Of a DNA stretch of 24,445 bases, positions 8,222 to 15,929 are shown one piece after another; positions within the stretch are counted from its first letter, which is position 1; every line of letters begins with the position of its first letter. The notes below the pieces were generated by a model. The model was not told the DNA's origin. It ran no database searches and saw nothing but the letters and a program-made list of their open reading frames with translations. A program made the position numbers and the translations under genes. Origin of the DNA: a virus; IMG/VR virus record IMGVR_UViG_3300031951_001164, positions 1 to 24,445 of that record; one strand, given 5' to 3'.

Positions 8222-8481
8222 AATAGTTTAATTAATTTAAAAGCATCTGTCCAAGTGTCGGGTGTAACATATTTTAGTTTTTCCCTTTTGTCTTTCAGTA
8301 GTAGCGTATTATTGGTAGGCAAATATTGAGATAGTGCAACTTTGTTTTGTGCTTCTACGATTGATTTTTCTTGCTTAAATGAATAAATATTCAATAAACC
8401 AGAAATAGAATTATAGCCGAAAGAAATACTTTCGTTAGATAAAATAAAATTCTCTTGTATTTTTTTAATATCTAAATTCAT
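8197..8481 (-). CDS. Small phage protein upstream of tape measure, unknown
   Basis: This is a 94-residue protein starting MNLDIKKIQENFILSNESIS, with no recognised motif. It is mixed helix and strand, ends TDAFKLIKLLWQTRQLA, and has no signal or membrane segment. Its stop overlaps the tape measure start by 25 nt, and its own ATG touches the end of the large tail-tip gene, so translation is tightly coupled. The position suggests a small tail assembly or tip factor. No function can be assigned. Confidence 0.5.
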   Translation of the reverse strand: MNLDIKKIQENFILSNESISFGYNSISGLLNIYSFKQEKSIVEAQNKVALSQYLPTNNTLLLKDKREKLKYVTPDTWTDAFKLIKLLWQTRQLA

Positions 8482-10661
8482 TATTCGTAGGTTAATTCAA
8501 TTACTCGTAAAAATTCACATTTAGTGCTTTCGGGGTTCGTAGGATTGTAGTCAATAACTCGGTTTAATCTCCACAAAGCACCATCAATATAGATTAGCTT
8601 TGAGAAATCTAAACCATAGATATCGGTTATCTTTAAATAGACATTACAAGTTAAAAGTTTACTATCCTTATCGGTAATCTCCGCAACATAATCACTCCAG
8701 AATCCGTTAAATAAATTAGCGGTTGGATAAGTAACAGGCAATGTAAAATATAACTGATTAGGTACACCGAAGTTAATATCTGCGGTTGGTGCATCTGGTT
8801 CATCCAAATGCCCTGCATAACCATAATTAGTTAATCCTGCTCCTATATTTTGGTTGCCATCTTTAATATACCAAGTTGTTAAACCAGACATTCTCCTAAT
8901 TTGCATTATTCGTAAGTTATGGTCTATTGGGTCTTCGGATTGCGTGTTTTGTGTGTTTGATAGTTTAAAGATTGTCGGAAATACTTTATCTTCTCCAGAA
9001 TAACCAACCAATGAAGTAGCGGAGAAAATTACTTCAGTAGTTTGGATATCTTTTGCAAACTCATACCCTGTATCTTCGATATGGTCTGCGTAACCTTTTG
9101 AATAATGTTTAGCGTAATCTTCATTATAGTAATCGACATCACTCTTATATTTAAACTCAAAGAATCTTCCATTGAGTTCAGACATTGGCTTTAATCTAAA
9201 TGGTTTATTTCTATCTATTTTGCCTGTCCAATCCAAGTGAGTAGCGGAATAATCATCTAATAAAAGCAGGTCTGTATTATCAATTAATAACTCTTCTTCA
9301 AGGTCATTAACTTGTAAAAAGTTAGCAGTAGTTGTATAGTAATCAATAAATGGAATAATCTTTAAATGCTTTTCTTTTGTTGTATCCTCGACAATATAAA
9401 GATTAAACATTTTAACAATAGAAGCAACAAAATCTCTTTGATATATTCCTTTTGGAACAGATTGATTTACTTCAACAACATCTCCTAAAACAAAATCAAC
9501 AGGTATTAAACCCGGTGTTTTTATTTTTACTAATCCTTGCCCAACTTGTACTGATAGTTCAAAGTCAGATGCTATATCTTGTCTAAATCTAAAACTTACA
9601 ATATCATTCGTGTTTAATGTTATTAAACCTGTTGCTTGTAATTGGTATTCTATCGGTGTTGCAGAAGTGTAACTTTCCCAACTATGTGTTCCGATTATTG
9701 TTCCGTTTACTAATACATCAAAATGAAAAGGAATCGCACTATTCTTTTGCCAAAACAATCTTATATCGGTTTCGTATTGACCTGTAAAACTTGTGCCTGT
9801 ATAAGTGAATTGTGTAAATGCTCCGTTAGGTGTGTAGTTTTGTGTAAGTTCGGAAATACTTAAAGGAAATAGTTTAGTAGTTCCATCTGCTTCCGTAAAT
9901 GTGTAACTTGAGTTTCTCCTTTGAAAATTATAGTTTCTTAATCTCGAAAATGACTTTTGGTTATTTGGGATTACTAATCTTTTAAATAAGTTAGTATCAA
10001 AGAAAGGTGCTTCGTATGTATAGCCTGTTCCTGTTATAATTTTATCTAAATACTCACGAACAAAAAGAGCAGGTCGGAAGGCTTTATATGACCAACTTCT
10101 TTTTGGGTGGTTATTATCTGGATGCGAAACTTGTCCGTAATCAATTAAAGGATAATAATACCCCATTCCAGATGCGGTAGTTCCAGAGGCTTGATTCCAA
10201 GAATTAACTATATTATCGTATGTCCATTGGTGGTCATATTCGCTAAAATCTAAATCTTCTAACTTATCATTATTTAAAGCTGTAATAAAGCCACCTAACT
10301 CCCCAAACACAACACACTCATATTCAATAGAACCTCTATCAATAGTAATTTCTATTAATCGAATAATACCTTTAAATACTTGAATCTTATCTACATAAAT
10401 AACACAACTTGCTGACTTGGCTGCGTTAAAGTTGTAACCCACATTATCTGCTGAAGGGTTATAGAAGTTACTTGATGTGAACTCAAAAGTATGTCCGAAT
10501 ATTTTATTATTGATTGCATTTCCCGGTAGAATAATGGTTTTGGAAAAGTTAGTATTCCTTGATGCAAAATCTTGTATATCATCAATAGCGTAAGTAAACT
10601 CTGATGATAAATCTTTGCTTAAATCTAACCTGTTATCTTCTATGTAGATTTCAGTTATCAT
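8481..10661 (-). CDS. Large tail-tip/baseplate candidate protein
   Basis: This is a 726-residue protein starting MITEIYIEDNRLDLSKDLSS. The first about 130 residues contain FASRNTNFSKTIILPGNAIN and IYVDKIQVFKGIIRLIEI, a strand-rich pattern like the distal-tail/hub start of tail proteins. The rest is beta-rich with many Tyr, Asn and Thr, including NVYLKITDIYGLDFSKLIYIDGAL (cited in part) near the end, which suggests receptor-facing domains. No enzyme motif is seen. The start overlaps the 404-residue gene by 4 nt. Such a protein recurs in Bacteroidota siphophages to my memory, usually unnamed. Tail-tip or baseplate is inferred from size, composition and neighbours. Confidence 0.6.
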   Translation of the reverse strand: MITEIYIEDNRLDLSKDLSSEFTYAIDDIQDFASRNTNFSKTIILPGNAINNKIFGHTFEFTSSNFYNPSADNVGYNFNAAKSASCVIYVDKIQVFKGIIRLIEITIDRGSIEYECVVFGELGGFITALNNDKLEDLDFSEYDHQWTYDNIVNSWNQASGTTASGMGYYYPLIDYGQVSHPDNNHPKRSWSYKAFRPALFVREYLDKIITGTGYTYEAPFFDTNLFKRLVIPNNQKSFSRLRNYNFQRRNSSYTFTEADGTTKLFPLSISELTQNYTPNGAFTQFTYTGTSFTGQYETDIRLFWQKNSAIPFHFDVLVNGTIIGTHSWESYTSATPIEYQLQATGLITLNTNDIVSFRFRQDIASDFELSVQVGQGLVKIKTPGLIPVDFVLGDVVEVNQSVPKGIYQRDFVASIVKMFNLYIVEDTTKEKHLKIIPFIDYYTTTANFLQVNDLEEELLIDNTDLLLLDDYSATHLDWTGKIDRNKPFRLKPMSELNGRFFEFKYKSDVDYYNEDYAKHYSKGYADHIEDTGYEFAKDIQTTEVIFSATSLVGYSGEDKVFPTIFKLSNTQNTQSEDPIDHNLRIMQIRRMSGLTTWYIKDGNQNIGAGLTNYGYAGHLDEPDAPTADINFGVPNQLYFTLPVTYPTANLFNGFWSDYVAEITDKDSKLLTCNVYLKITDIYGLDFSKLIYIDGALWRLNRVIDYNPTNPESTKCEFLRVIELTYE

Positions 10662-11872
10662 CTAAATTGTGAGTTTATTGGATTTCCTATTTCAATATCA
10701 AGTTCTAAATTATAGTTCTTATCTGCGTAACGCTTTTTCTCTGTCCAAGTATTAGTTGTAATTTGAACAGGAATAAAATTGCTTCCTCTTTCTAAATATA
10801 CTTCTGGAGAGGCAATGAGTTCTTTCATAGCCAAATAATCAATATAACTTAACCAATCGGAGATTAACTTATAACTTAACTTTTGTCTTGTGGCGAATTG
10901 ATTACTACCACCATACAAAACACCATAAGTATTTGCTCGGTTCATCGAGCCATCATAAACGCCATCCTTGTATCCCCACTCAATAGCTTCAAAAGAACTC
11001 TTTTCTATGTTTCTTGTTTGTCGGTTTACTGCGGTAAAATCCATAGTTTCATATCCACCGAGAGCATTTAAGTAATGTAAAGTGACTACATCGTTTTGTG
11101 TACAAGTTAAATATACTCTTGCGGTACATCTTAAATTACCAGCAATCTTTACTTTTACATCATAGTAAACGGTATTTGTAGTAATAATTGAAGATGCGAT
11201 ATAATCATTTATTGCTCTTGGAGAAATATCCAATAAAGCAAAGTCCTTAAAACTTACGCTTGTTCCTGTATAGTTTGTTGTTGTGCTTCCGTTCCATACA
11301 GACACATCAATAGAGTGACTTTTAGTAGTATTCTCCGCATCTGATAAAAAGGAAAGAAATAAATACCCTGTTTGCAATCTTTCTTTGTTAAAGTAGATAT
11401 TGGCATAATCTCTATTTGAAATAAAGTTACCTTGATATTGTGTTTCGTACTCTAATGGAGTAAGATACATAGGACTTGTTGGAGTATAAAGATAATCTTG
11501 AACATAGTTGTATGCTCTCTTTGTGCTTGTTGCTAAATTCAAATAAGTAGTGCTATCGTATTGCTCTCCAAATTTAATTTCGAAATCTACATAGATATCC
11601 GAGCCTGTATAAGAAAAAGCCGAAGGTGTTACGATATCGGGTTTAAAATAAGATGCCCAATAATTACGAATTATCGGAGCAACATTAAAAATACATTTTG
11701 AAGATACAGGTTGAGGAAATGATTTTAAAGTGGCTACTAAATTACCGCCTACATAAACCTCGCAAACATATTTAAAATTTGTTTGATTGGTATTATTTGA
11801 ACCTACTACATACCACAACGGAGCGTGTAGGCTTGAATAAATATCTGGTGAACTATTGATTGTTATTGCCAT
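10658..11872 (-). CDS. Tail structural protein, distal-tail/tip candidate
   Basis: This is a 404-residue protein starting MAITINSSPDIYSSLHAPLW. It is strand-rich, with many Tyr, Asn, Ser and Thr, and motifs such as FKYVCEVYVGGNLVATLK near residues 33-50 and YNLELDIEIGNPIN at the end. No transmembrane segment or catalytic motif is seen. It overlaps the gp10-like gene by 20 nt and the 726-residue tip gene by 4 nt, so the three are probably made together. Its place between a tail-completion-like protein and a large tip protein suggests a ring at the tail end. Receptor binding is equally possible. Confidence 0.55.
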   Translation of the reverse strand: MAITINSSPDIYSSLHAPLWYVVGSNNTNQTNFKYVCEVYVGGNLVATLKSFPQPVSSKCIFNVAPIIRNYWASYFKPDIVTPSAFSYTGSDIYVDFEIKFGEQYDSTTYLNLATSTKRAYNYVQDYLYTPTSPMYLTPLEYETQYQGNFISNRDYANIYFNKERLQTGYLFLSFLSDAENTTKSHSIDVSVWNGSTTTNYTGTSVSFKDFALLDISPRAINDYIASSIITTNTVYYDVKVKIAGNLRCTARVYLTCTQNDVVTLHYLNALGGYETMDFTAVNRQTRNIEKSSFEAIEWGYKDGVYDGSMNRANTYGVLYGGSNQFATRQKLSYKLISDWLSYIDYLAMKELIASPEVYLERGSNFIPVQITTNTWTEKKRYADKNYNLELDIEIGNPINSQFR

Positions 11873-12545
11873 AAGATACTAATAATTGAATGTCTCTACC
11901 TATTGCTTTTCCTAATTGATTTGTAAACTCTTTACCAAAACTTTGTTGGATTGCTTTATCAAAAAAGCCTGTTGTTTTTAATCCTTTTCGTTTTATACTT
12001 ATAGCGGTAGCATAAGCAAGTGATTTCTTGCTTTTTTCTGCATCTACCATTTTAGTAAGTTTCTTTCTTTTCTTTTGTAAGCCAGAAAGGTTTGTAGTTT
12101 GCGTTTCTTTTCTACCTAACGAAGCGTGTCTGCGATACCAACCTAATATTGCTTTGTGGAACTCGCCACCCCATTTAGGATATTCGCTTTTGTATTTGTA
12201 AGGAGAATTGGGTGCTTTTGTTTGCTCTTTAAAACCTTGTACCCCTTTATTTACAAAGTCATAATACTTTGCAGCCTTTGAGCCTTTCGGATAACCTAAT
12301 GTAATTTGATAACCTGTTGCGGTTTTAATTAAGTCACCTTGTGCTATATCGTTGAATAAATCGCCTGTATCTATTTTGTTTGCTTTCGTTAAATTATCTT
12401 GAACATTCAAAATAAAGTTAGCAGCACTTAAAAGAATTAATTGTTCAGCCGCAGGTAAACCTGTTACTTCTTCGTAGAGTTGTTTGTTTCTTGTTTCTAA
12501 CCCTGCAAAAACATCATCTAATATTTGTTTGCTACTTTTGGGCAT
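11853..12545 (-). CDS. HK97 gp10-like tail completion/assembly protein
   Basis: This is a 230-residue basic protein. The pattern KIDTGDLFNDI (about 57-67), then a strand with ITLGYPKGSKAAKYYDFVNKG, then a C-terminal LKTTGFFDKAI resembles the HK97 gp10 family of tail-completion proteins ('vDTG.L...i' and a final helix after 'tgff'). A Lys/Arg-rich linker (about 155-185, LSGLQKKRKKLTKM) is longer than usual. It overlaps the frameshifted chaperone ORF by 14 nt and the 404-residue gene by 20 nt. The family assignment is by motif only and moderate. Confidence 0.55.
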   Translation of the reverse strand: MPKSSKQILDDVFAGLETRNKQLYEEVTGLPAAEQLILLSAANFILNVQDNLTKANKIDTGDLFNDIAQGDLIKTATGYQITLGYPKGSKAAKYYDFVNKGVQGFKEQTKAPNSPYKYKSEYPKWGGEFHKAILGWYRRHASLGRKETQTTNLSGLQKKRKKLTKMVDAEKSKKSLAYATAISIKRKGLKTTGFFDKAIQQSFGKEFTNQLGKAIGRDIQLLVSYGNNNQ

Positions 12546-13292
12546 ACGCTCTTTTTAGTTGGTCTGCTTCGTATTCGCTTTTCGATTTAAGATAAGAGAG
12601 GTCATTAAGGAATTGGATTGTAGGTAACTCATAAGCCTCTTCAAGCGTGATTCTTTCGAATGCAGCAACCAGTTCGGTTTGGTATATCCATCCATAATAC
12701 TGCATAAACTTTGATGTACCGCCTCGGCTTGATATCTCGTTAGTTTGTTCTCCATCATCTCCCGAATCAAATAATCCTTCGAACTCTTTATCCAATTTCT
12801 GTAAACTTGATAAAAAAAAACCACGCTTCCGAGAACTTGCGTTATTGGTGCTTCTAAAATATCCTGCGAGTATTCTTCGTGCCGACTTGCATCGTATTTA
12901 ACCACTTTCCAACCAAATAATGTTCTTTTCATCGGCATAACCATACAAGCCGCAATTCTGTGAAGATTAGCGTTTACATCTTTGCCAAAGTGTTTAGTTT
13001 CTATATAACGAGCCGCAGGAATCTTGCGAACATCGTAGATACACTTGTAACGCTTTCCTTTGAGTTTTATGAACCTTTCGGGTTGTGGCTTGAGTTCTTC
13101 GTGGATAAAAGAAATAACCTTTAAAAGAGGCGTTAAATCGCTTACAGGCAAAGAATCAATTTCGTGTTCCGTTAAGCCGGTACAAATAGAAGCAGCACTT
13201 ATTGCCAAATCTAAATCGGTAGCATCTTTACTTTTTAGGAAAAGGTCATTGAGTTGCTGCCATTGAAATACATTAAGGTCTTTCCAATTCAT
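12532..13292 (-). CDS. Tail assembly chaperone, -1 frameshift fusion (gpG-gpGT type)
   Basis: The 0 frame starts at the ATG at 13292 and encodes 160 residues up to the slippery run (…VLGSVVFF). Slipping back by 1 nt there joins the -1 frame, which reads LSSLQKLDKEFEGLF, then an acidic Gly/Ser linker, then FMQYYGWIYQTELVAAFERI and LPTIQFLNDLSYLKSKSEYE, ending at 12532. The product is 253 residues. The -1 part looks like a genuine T-type tail: helical, acidic to basic, and ending near the next gene. Long-tailed phages make G and G-T chaperones this way to load tape measure and tube protein. Here the gene lies four genes before the tape measure rather than next to it. A homopolymer sequencing error would give the same picture. 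Confidence 0.7.
12555..13292 (-). CDS. Unshifted product of tail assembly chaperone gene (G-like)
   Basis: Without slippage the frame from 13292 stays open to 12555 and gives 245 residues. The first 160 (MNWKDLNVFQWQQLNDLFLK, later KRYKCIYDVRKIPAARYIE and FGKDVNANLHRIAACMV) are the shared chaperone domain. The last about 85, after the slip site, are rich in Ser, Cys, His and Trp (SLCSIMDGYTKPNWLLHSKE). They look less like selected protein than the -1 frame does, so this tail may be partly fortuitous. The stop is 9 nt before the next gene's ATG at 12545, which would suit translation coupling. Confidence 0.55.
   Translation of the reverse strand: MNWKDLNVFQWQQLNDLFLKSKDATDLDLAISAASICTGLTEHEIDSLPVSDLTPLLKVISFIHEELKPQPERFIKLKGKRYKCIYDVRKIPAARYIETKHFGKDVNANLHRIAACMVMPMKRTLFGWKVVKYDASRHEEYSQDILEAPITQVLGSVVFFYQVYRNWIKSSKDYLIREMMENKLTRYQAEAVHQSLCSIMDGYTKPNWLLHSKESRLKRLMSYLQSNSLMTSLILNRKANTKQTN
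12812..12820 (-). other. Slippery run of nine T (-1 frameshift site)
   Basis: On the minus strand the 0-frame codons are gtg gtt ttt ttt tat. The run contains T TTT TTT in the correct phase for tandem -1 slippage (pattern X XXY YYZ). After the slip the next codon is TTA in the frame of the T-like ORF. No obvious pseudoknot was found by eye. RNA polymerase slippage on the run is an alternative. Confidence 0.7.
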
Positions 13293-13297
13293 ACCCT

Positions 13298-13326
13298 TAA
13301 ATAGAAAAAACCCTTTCAGTTGTCAA
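13298..13326 (-). promoter_or_regulatory. Candidate promoter upstream of tail chaperone gene
   Basis: On the minus strand TTGACA begins at 13326. The TTG is followed after 19 nt by CTATTTA (13304-13298), 5 nt before the ATG at 13292. This also reads as a sigma-70-like -35/-10 pair (TTGACA, 17 nt, TATTTA). The mRNA would be almost leaderless. It matches the elements at 3362-3389 and 5593-5622. Confidence 0.4.
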
Positions 13327-13338
13327 GGATTCCTTTAC

Positions 13339-13417
13339 AAGTCAAAAAGTCAAGATTTTGACTTACTTTTTGGGGATATAAGTCAAATTATAACTTTATG
13401 TACATATATCTGTACAT
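13339..13417. repeat. AAGTCAA repeats and TGTACA inverted repeat in terL/chaperone gap
   Basis: AAGTCAA occurs at 13339-13345, 13347-13353 and 13380-13386, and inverted as TTGACTT at 13358-13364. AGTCAA-GATT-TTGACT is a compact palindrome. At 13398-13417 ATGTACA and TGTACAT flank TATATC, just after the terL stop. Repeated short motifs with dyad symmetry beside a promoter-like element suggest a protein-binding site. No T-tract follows, so this is not a terminator. Confidence 0.5.
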
Positions 13418-14568
13418 CAGGCAAAGCTATACTTCCCCTGTCCTGTATTCCTTGTATAGTGTTGCCAAGCCAATCCCAAAGCTATCACGCAGTCATCGTG
13501 AAAGCCTTGCGGTGCTGAATAACGAACCCCTGTTGCGGTGTATTGGTACTCAAAGATTTCGAGTTCCTCGGTTATGTGTCCTTGTGGGAAGGTTATCTTT
13601 CTTTGTTGAATAGCCGAAGCCAATCCTTCCATTAATTGTTGCTTTGAGGTAGAACTAAACTTAAAACCACTTACGTTTAACCCATCCCTTTGTAAGTCCT
13701 CGAAGATTGGGTCTCCTGCCCCTGTTGAATCTATTAACATCGGGATTTTAGGTAAATTATTTATTACTTGCTTTGTCTGTCTCCAATCCTTCTGAAACCT
13801 ATCAAAATAACTAACCGAGCCATTTTTATCAAGTCCTATGATTACGGTAAAATCAACCGACTTCGCCAAATCGATTCCAAACACAATAGGAGCCTCGTGG
13901 CTGACCTCAAATGTGCATTGCTTGATATAACTACTCCCGAAAGGATTAGAGGCATTTTCGGCAGGATTAGCCATATATTCTTGCTCAAAGACAACTTCGG
14001 GTAGTTGAAGCCTTGCATCATCTATTTCCGTTTTGTCGATATAAGGGTTGTCATAGGTGGTAAACTTAAACGATTCCCAATCGGGTTCCCCAGATTTTAA
14101 AAATAAAGAGTAAAAGAAGTTTTTGCCTTTTGGGGTTGAGATAAACAAGGCTCTTCCTTTGTAATCGGTTAAGGTAGGTCGGATTGAGTTGAGCCATCCG
14201 TTCTCAAGGTCTGGTATAAAAGAGGCTTCGTCAATAACCCCGAAATGAAATTTCCTACCTCGAAGGTTGTCTAATCGTTCTCCGGTAAAGAAGTAAACCG
14301 CTCCGCCATTTGGGAACTTAATTGATAGTTCAGATTTATTAGATTCAAAGGGAACTGCTTTGGCTAATTGGTCAAAAAATACCCTTGCCAAGTTATAAGT
14401 AGGTGTAACATAGAAAACTTGTTTCCCTTGTAAAGCATTGACTATTATTTCAATTTGAGATAGTTCACTTTTTCCAAATCGCCTTCCGGCAAGTACCACT
14501 CTGAATCTTGCTTTACTATCTATTATCTTTTGTTGGTTAGTATGTGGGTTAGGTAGTTCAATCCTCAT
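13417..14568 (-). CDS. terL: Terminase large subunit (DNA packaging ATPase/nuclease)
   Basis: This is a 383-residue protein. Walker A is LAGRRFGKS (26-34), Walker B is FGVIDEAS with D113 and E114, and motif III is FISTP (142-146). The C-terminal nuclease domain shows FGIDLAKSVDFTVI with D233, LIDSTGAGD with D280, and HDD (357-359), a set of acidic residues for two metal ions. It cuts concatemeric DNA and drives it into the head through the portal. Length is slightly short but all motifs are present. The ATG overlaps the stop of the TerS candidate (ATGA). A 124-nt gap with repeats and a promoter-like element follows. Confidence 0.93.
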   Translation of the reverse strand: MRIELPNPHTNQQKIIDSKARFRVVLAGRRFGKSELSQIEIIVNALQGKQVFYVTPTYNLARVFFDQLAKAVPFESNKSELSIKFPNGGAVYFFTGERLDNLRGRKFHFGVIDEASFIPDLENGWLNSIRPTLTDYKGRALFISTPKGKNFFYSLFLKSGEPDWESFKFTTYDNPYIDKTEIDDARLQLPEVVFEQEYMANPAENASNPFGSSYIKQCTFEVSHEAPIVFGIDLAKSVDFTVIIGLDKNGSVSYFDRFQKDWRQTKQVINNLPKIPMLIDSTGAGDPIFEDLQRDGLNVSGFKFSSTSKQQLMEGLASAIQQRKITFPQGHITEELEIFEYQYTATGVRYSAPQGFHDDCVIALGLAWQHYTRNTGQGKYSFA

Positions 14569-14933
14569 AGAATCGTTTTGCCATTAACAAAAACAACTTC
14601 AATCCTTGAATCTTGGCTAATCTCTTGAGTTTCTTTTGGTTTGCCAATAGATCTCGTTATTAATGTTTCCAAGTTATATAAGCTACCTTTCTCTAAACCT
14701 TTTAAAACTGCTTTGGCTACTGTTCTTTCAAGAGCAGTATTGCTTTCATTATCAATGATTTCTTGAAGTTCGGATTGTGTTAAAGCGACAATAGCCATCA
14801 TAGTATCTACAATCTCTCTATTGGTATAACCTACTTCAGACAAATGAGATATAACCTTACGAGGAGCACCATCATAATTTCTTCTTACATCGTAACCTTT
14901 TTTAAATGGTTTTAGGTTCTGTTCGTTAGCCAT
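14565..14933 (-). CDS. Terminase small subunit candidate
   Basis: The protein is 122 residues from the ATG at 14933 (MANEQNLKPFKKGYDVRRN); an upstream in-frame GTG at 14939 is less likely. The basic start 'LKPFKKGYD.RRN..G.PRK' is common in small phage proteins next to TerL. It is followed by a helix-turn-helix-like region (SHLSEVGYTNREIVDTMMAI) and a helical oligomerisation-like segment. Small terminase subunits recognise the packaging site and form rings. Adjacency and the ATGA overlap with terL support the call; no motif is diagnostic. Confidence 0.6.
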   Translation of the reverse strand: MANEQNLKPFKKGYDVRRNYDGAPRKVISHLSEVGYTNREIVDTMMAIVALTQSELQEIIDNESNTALERTVAKAVLKGLEKGSLYNLETLITRSIGKPKETQEISQDSRIEVVFVNGKTIL

Positions 14934-14946
14934 ATTCACACTTATT

Positions 14947-15294
14947 TCACAGTTTATTTTTATAATGTTCGCAAATCTTATCTATTTCGCTCTGATAATA
15001 GGTTGAGAAATCCTTGTAACCTTTGTTATCTTGTTGATAGTTAAGGAATAAAATACCTCTTAATCTTTGAGAAGGTGTCTTTTGTGTCTCAAGGTCTGTT
15101 TTAAGTTTATTTATTAGGTCGGTTTCTTCTTTTGTAAAGTATTCTGGTTTTAAAGCTAAATAGCAAAATTGTTGAGTTAGTGTAAATAGTTCAGCCGCTT
15201 GATTATGGTTTAACTCTTGTGTGCCTATGGTTAGTTTTATTGTTTTGTCCTTTCGGCTTGAGATTGATTCTATTTGACCTCCAATCGTTATCAT
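14947..15294 (-). CDS. Conserved phage protein near terminase, unknown
   Basis: This is a 115-residue protein starting MITIGGQIESISSRKDKTIK. An N-terminal beta segment (KTIKLTIGTQELNHNQAAEL) is followed by helices with TPSQRLRGILFLNYQQDNKG and a C-terminal helix DKICEHYKNKL. I have a sense of this pattern in other Bacteroidota phages, but no named function. It overlaps the GT-A gene by 4 nt and ends 13 nt before the TerS candidate, so it may belong to packaging or be a late accessory. It has no membrane segment or Cys/His metal site. Confidence 0.55.
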   Translation of the reverse strand: MITIGGQIESISSRKDKTIKLTIGTQELNHNQAAELFTLTQQFCYLALKPEYFTKEETDLINKLKTDLETQKTPSQRLRGILFLNYQQDNKGYKDFSTYYQSEIDKICEHYKNKL

Positions 15295-15929
15295 TCGTAT
15301 TCATTTAAGAAGATAGTGTAATCGTTGTTATCGTGGTATTTTTGTGTTTCTCTTACCCATAAGTAATCACACTTACTCAATCCTTCATCTTTCATTTTTC
15401 TGTAAGGAGTGTCTTGTCCTACATCGTGTCCTATGTGTTCTGATCTTAAATCGTGCAAATAATAGTTTAAATGTCCTGTCATTTTTAAACGATAGGCATA
15501 GTCGGAATCTTGCATTCCATAGGGGTCGTAAGCCTCGTTAAAATATCCTATTTTTTCTATTGCTGACATTGGTATTAAGACATTTCCGAAAGAAGCATCT
15601 TGTGGGTGTATTTGTATTCCGTTAATTGTTTGTAAAGGATTAATGCCTTCTACGCAATGTATTCCGCACATTCCCGTATTTGGAATATTTAAAGCCGCTT
15701 CCACCATTCTTAAAAGCCAATTATCTGGCATCAAAATATCATTAGCCATTGTTACTATGGCATCGAAGGCTTTGCTTCTTGATATTCCATAATTTAAGGC
15801 TCTGGATATTCCTTTCATTCCTACTTGAGTAAAAGAAAAGTCATACCCTGCATTTGAGAAGTTTCGGTTCTTTACTTGCTCTGTAAAGTCGTGCCTTTCG
15901 TAATCTAAAAAGATAATATTAACGAGCAT
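15291..15929 (-). CDS. GT-A fold glycosyltransferase (GT2-like)
   Basis: This is a 212-residue protein. It starts MLVNIIFLDYERHDFTEQ like the nucleotide-binding strand of family 2 glycosyltransferases. VTMANDILMPDNWL (59-72) occupies the metal/nucleotide motif position, with ND instead of DxD. GYFNEAYDPYGMQDSDYAYR (128-147) matches the acceptor/catalytic acidic region, and HIGHD (165-169) could complete the metal site. It would move a sugar from a nucleotide donor to an acceptor. It overlaps the acyltransferase gene by 11 nt and the next gene by 4 nt. Substrate is unknown: virion protein, DNA base or host surface glycan are all possible. Confidence 0.75.
   Translation of the reverse strand: MLVNIIFLDYERHDFTEQVKNRNFSNAGYDFSFTQVGMKGISRALNYGISRSKAFDAIVTMANDILMPDNWLLRMVEAALNIPNTGMCGIHCVEGINPLQTINGIQIHPQDASFGNVLIPMSAIEKIGYFNEAYDPYGMQDSDYAYRLKMTGHLNYYLHDLRSEHIGHDVGQDTPYRKMKDEGLSKCDYLWVRETQKYHDNNDYTIFLNEYE

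Noticed and set aside
14934-14939. GTG start for the TerS candidate (MNMANEQ)
   Set aside because: An ATG two codons downstream gives the same protein with a normal start.
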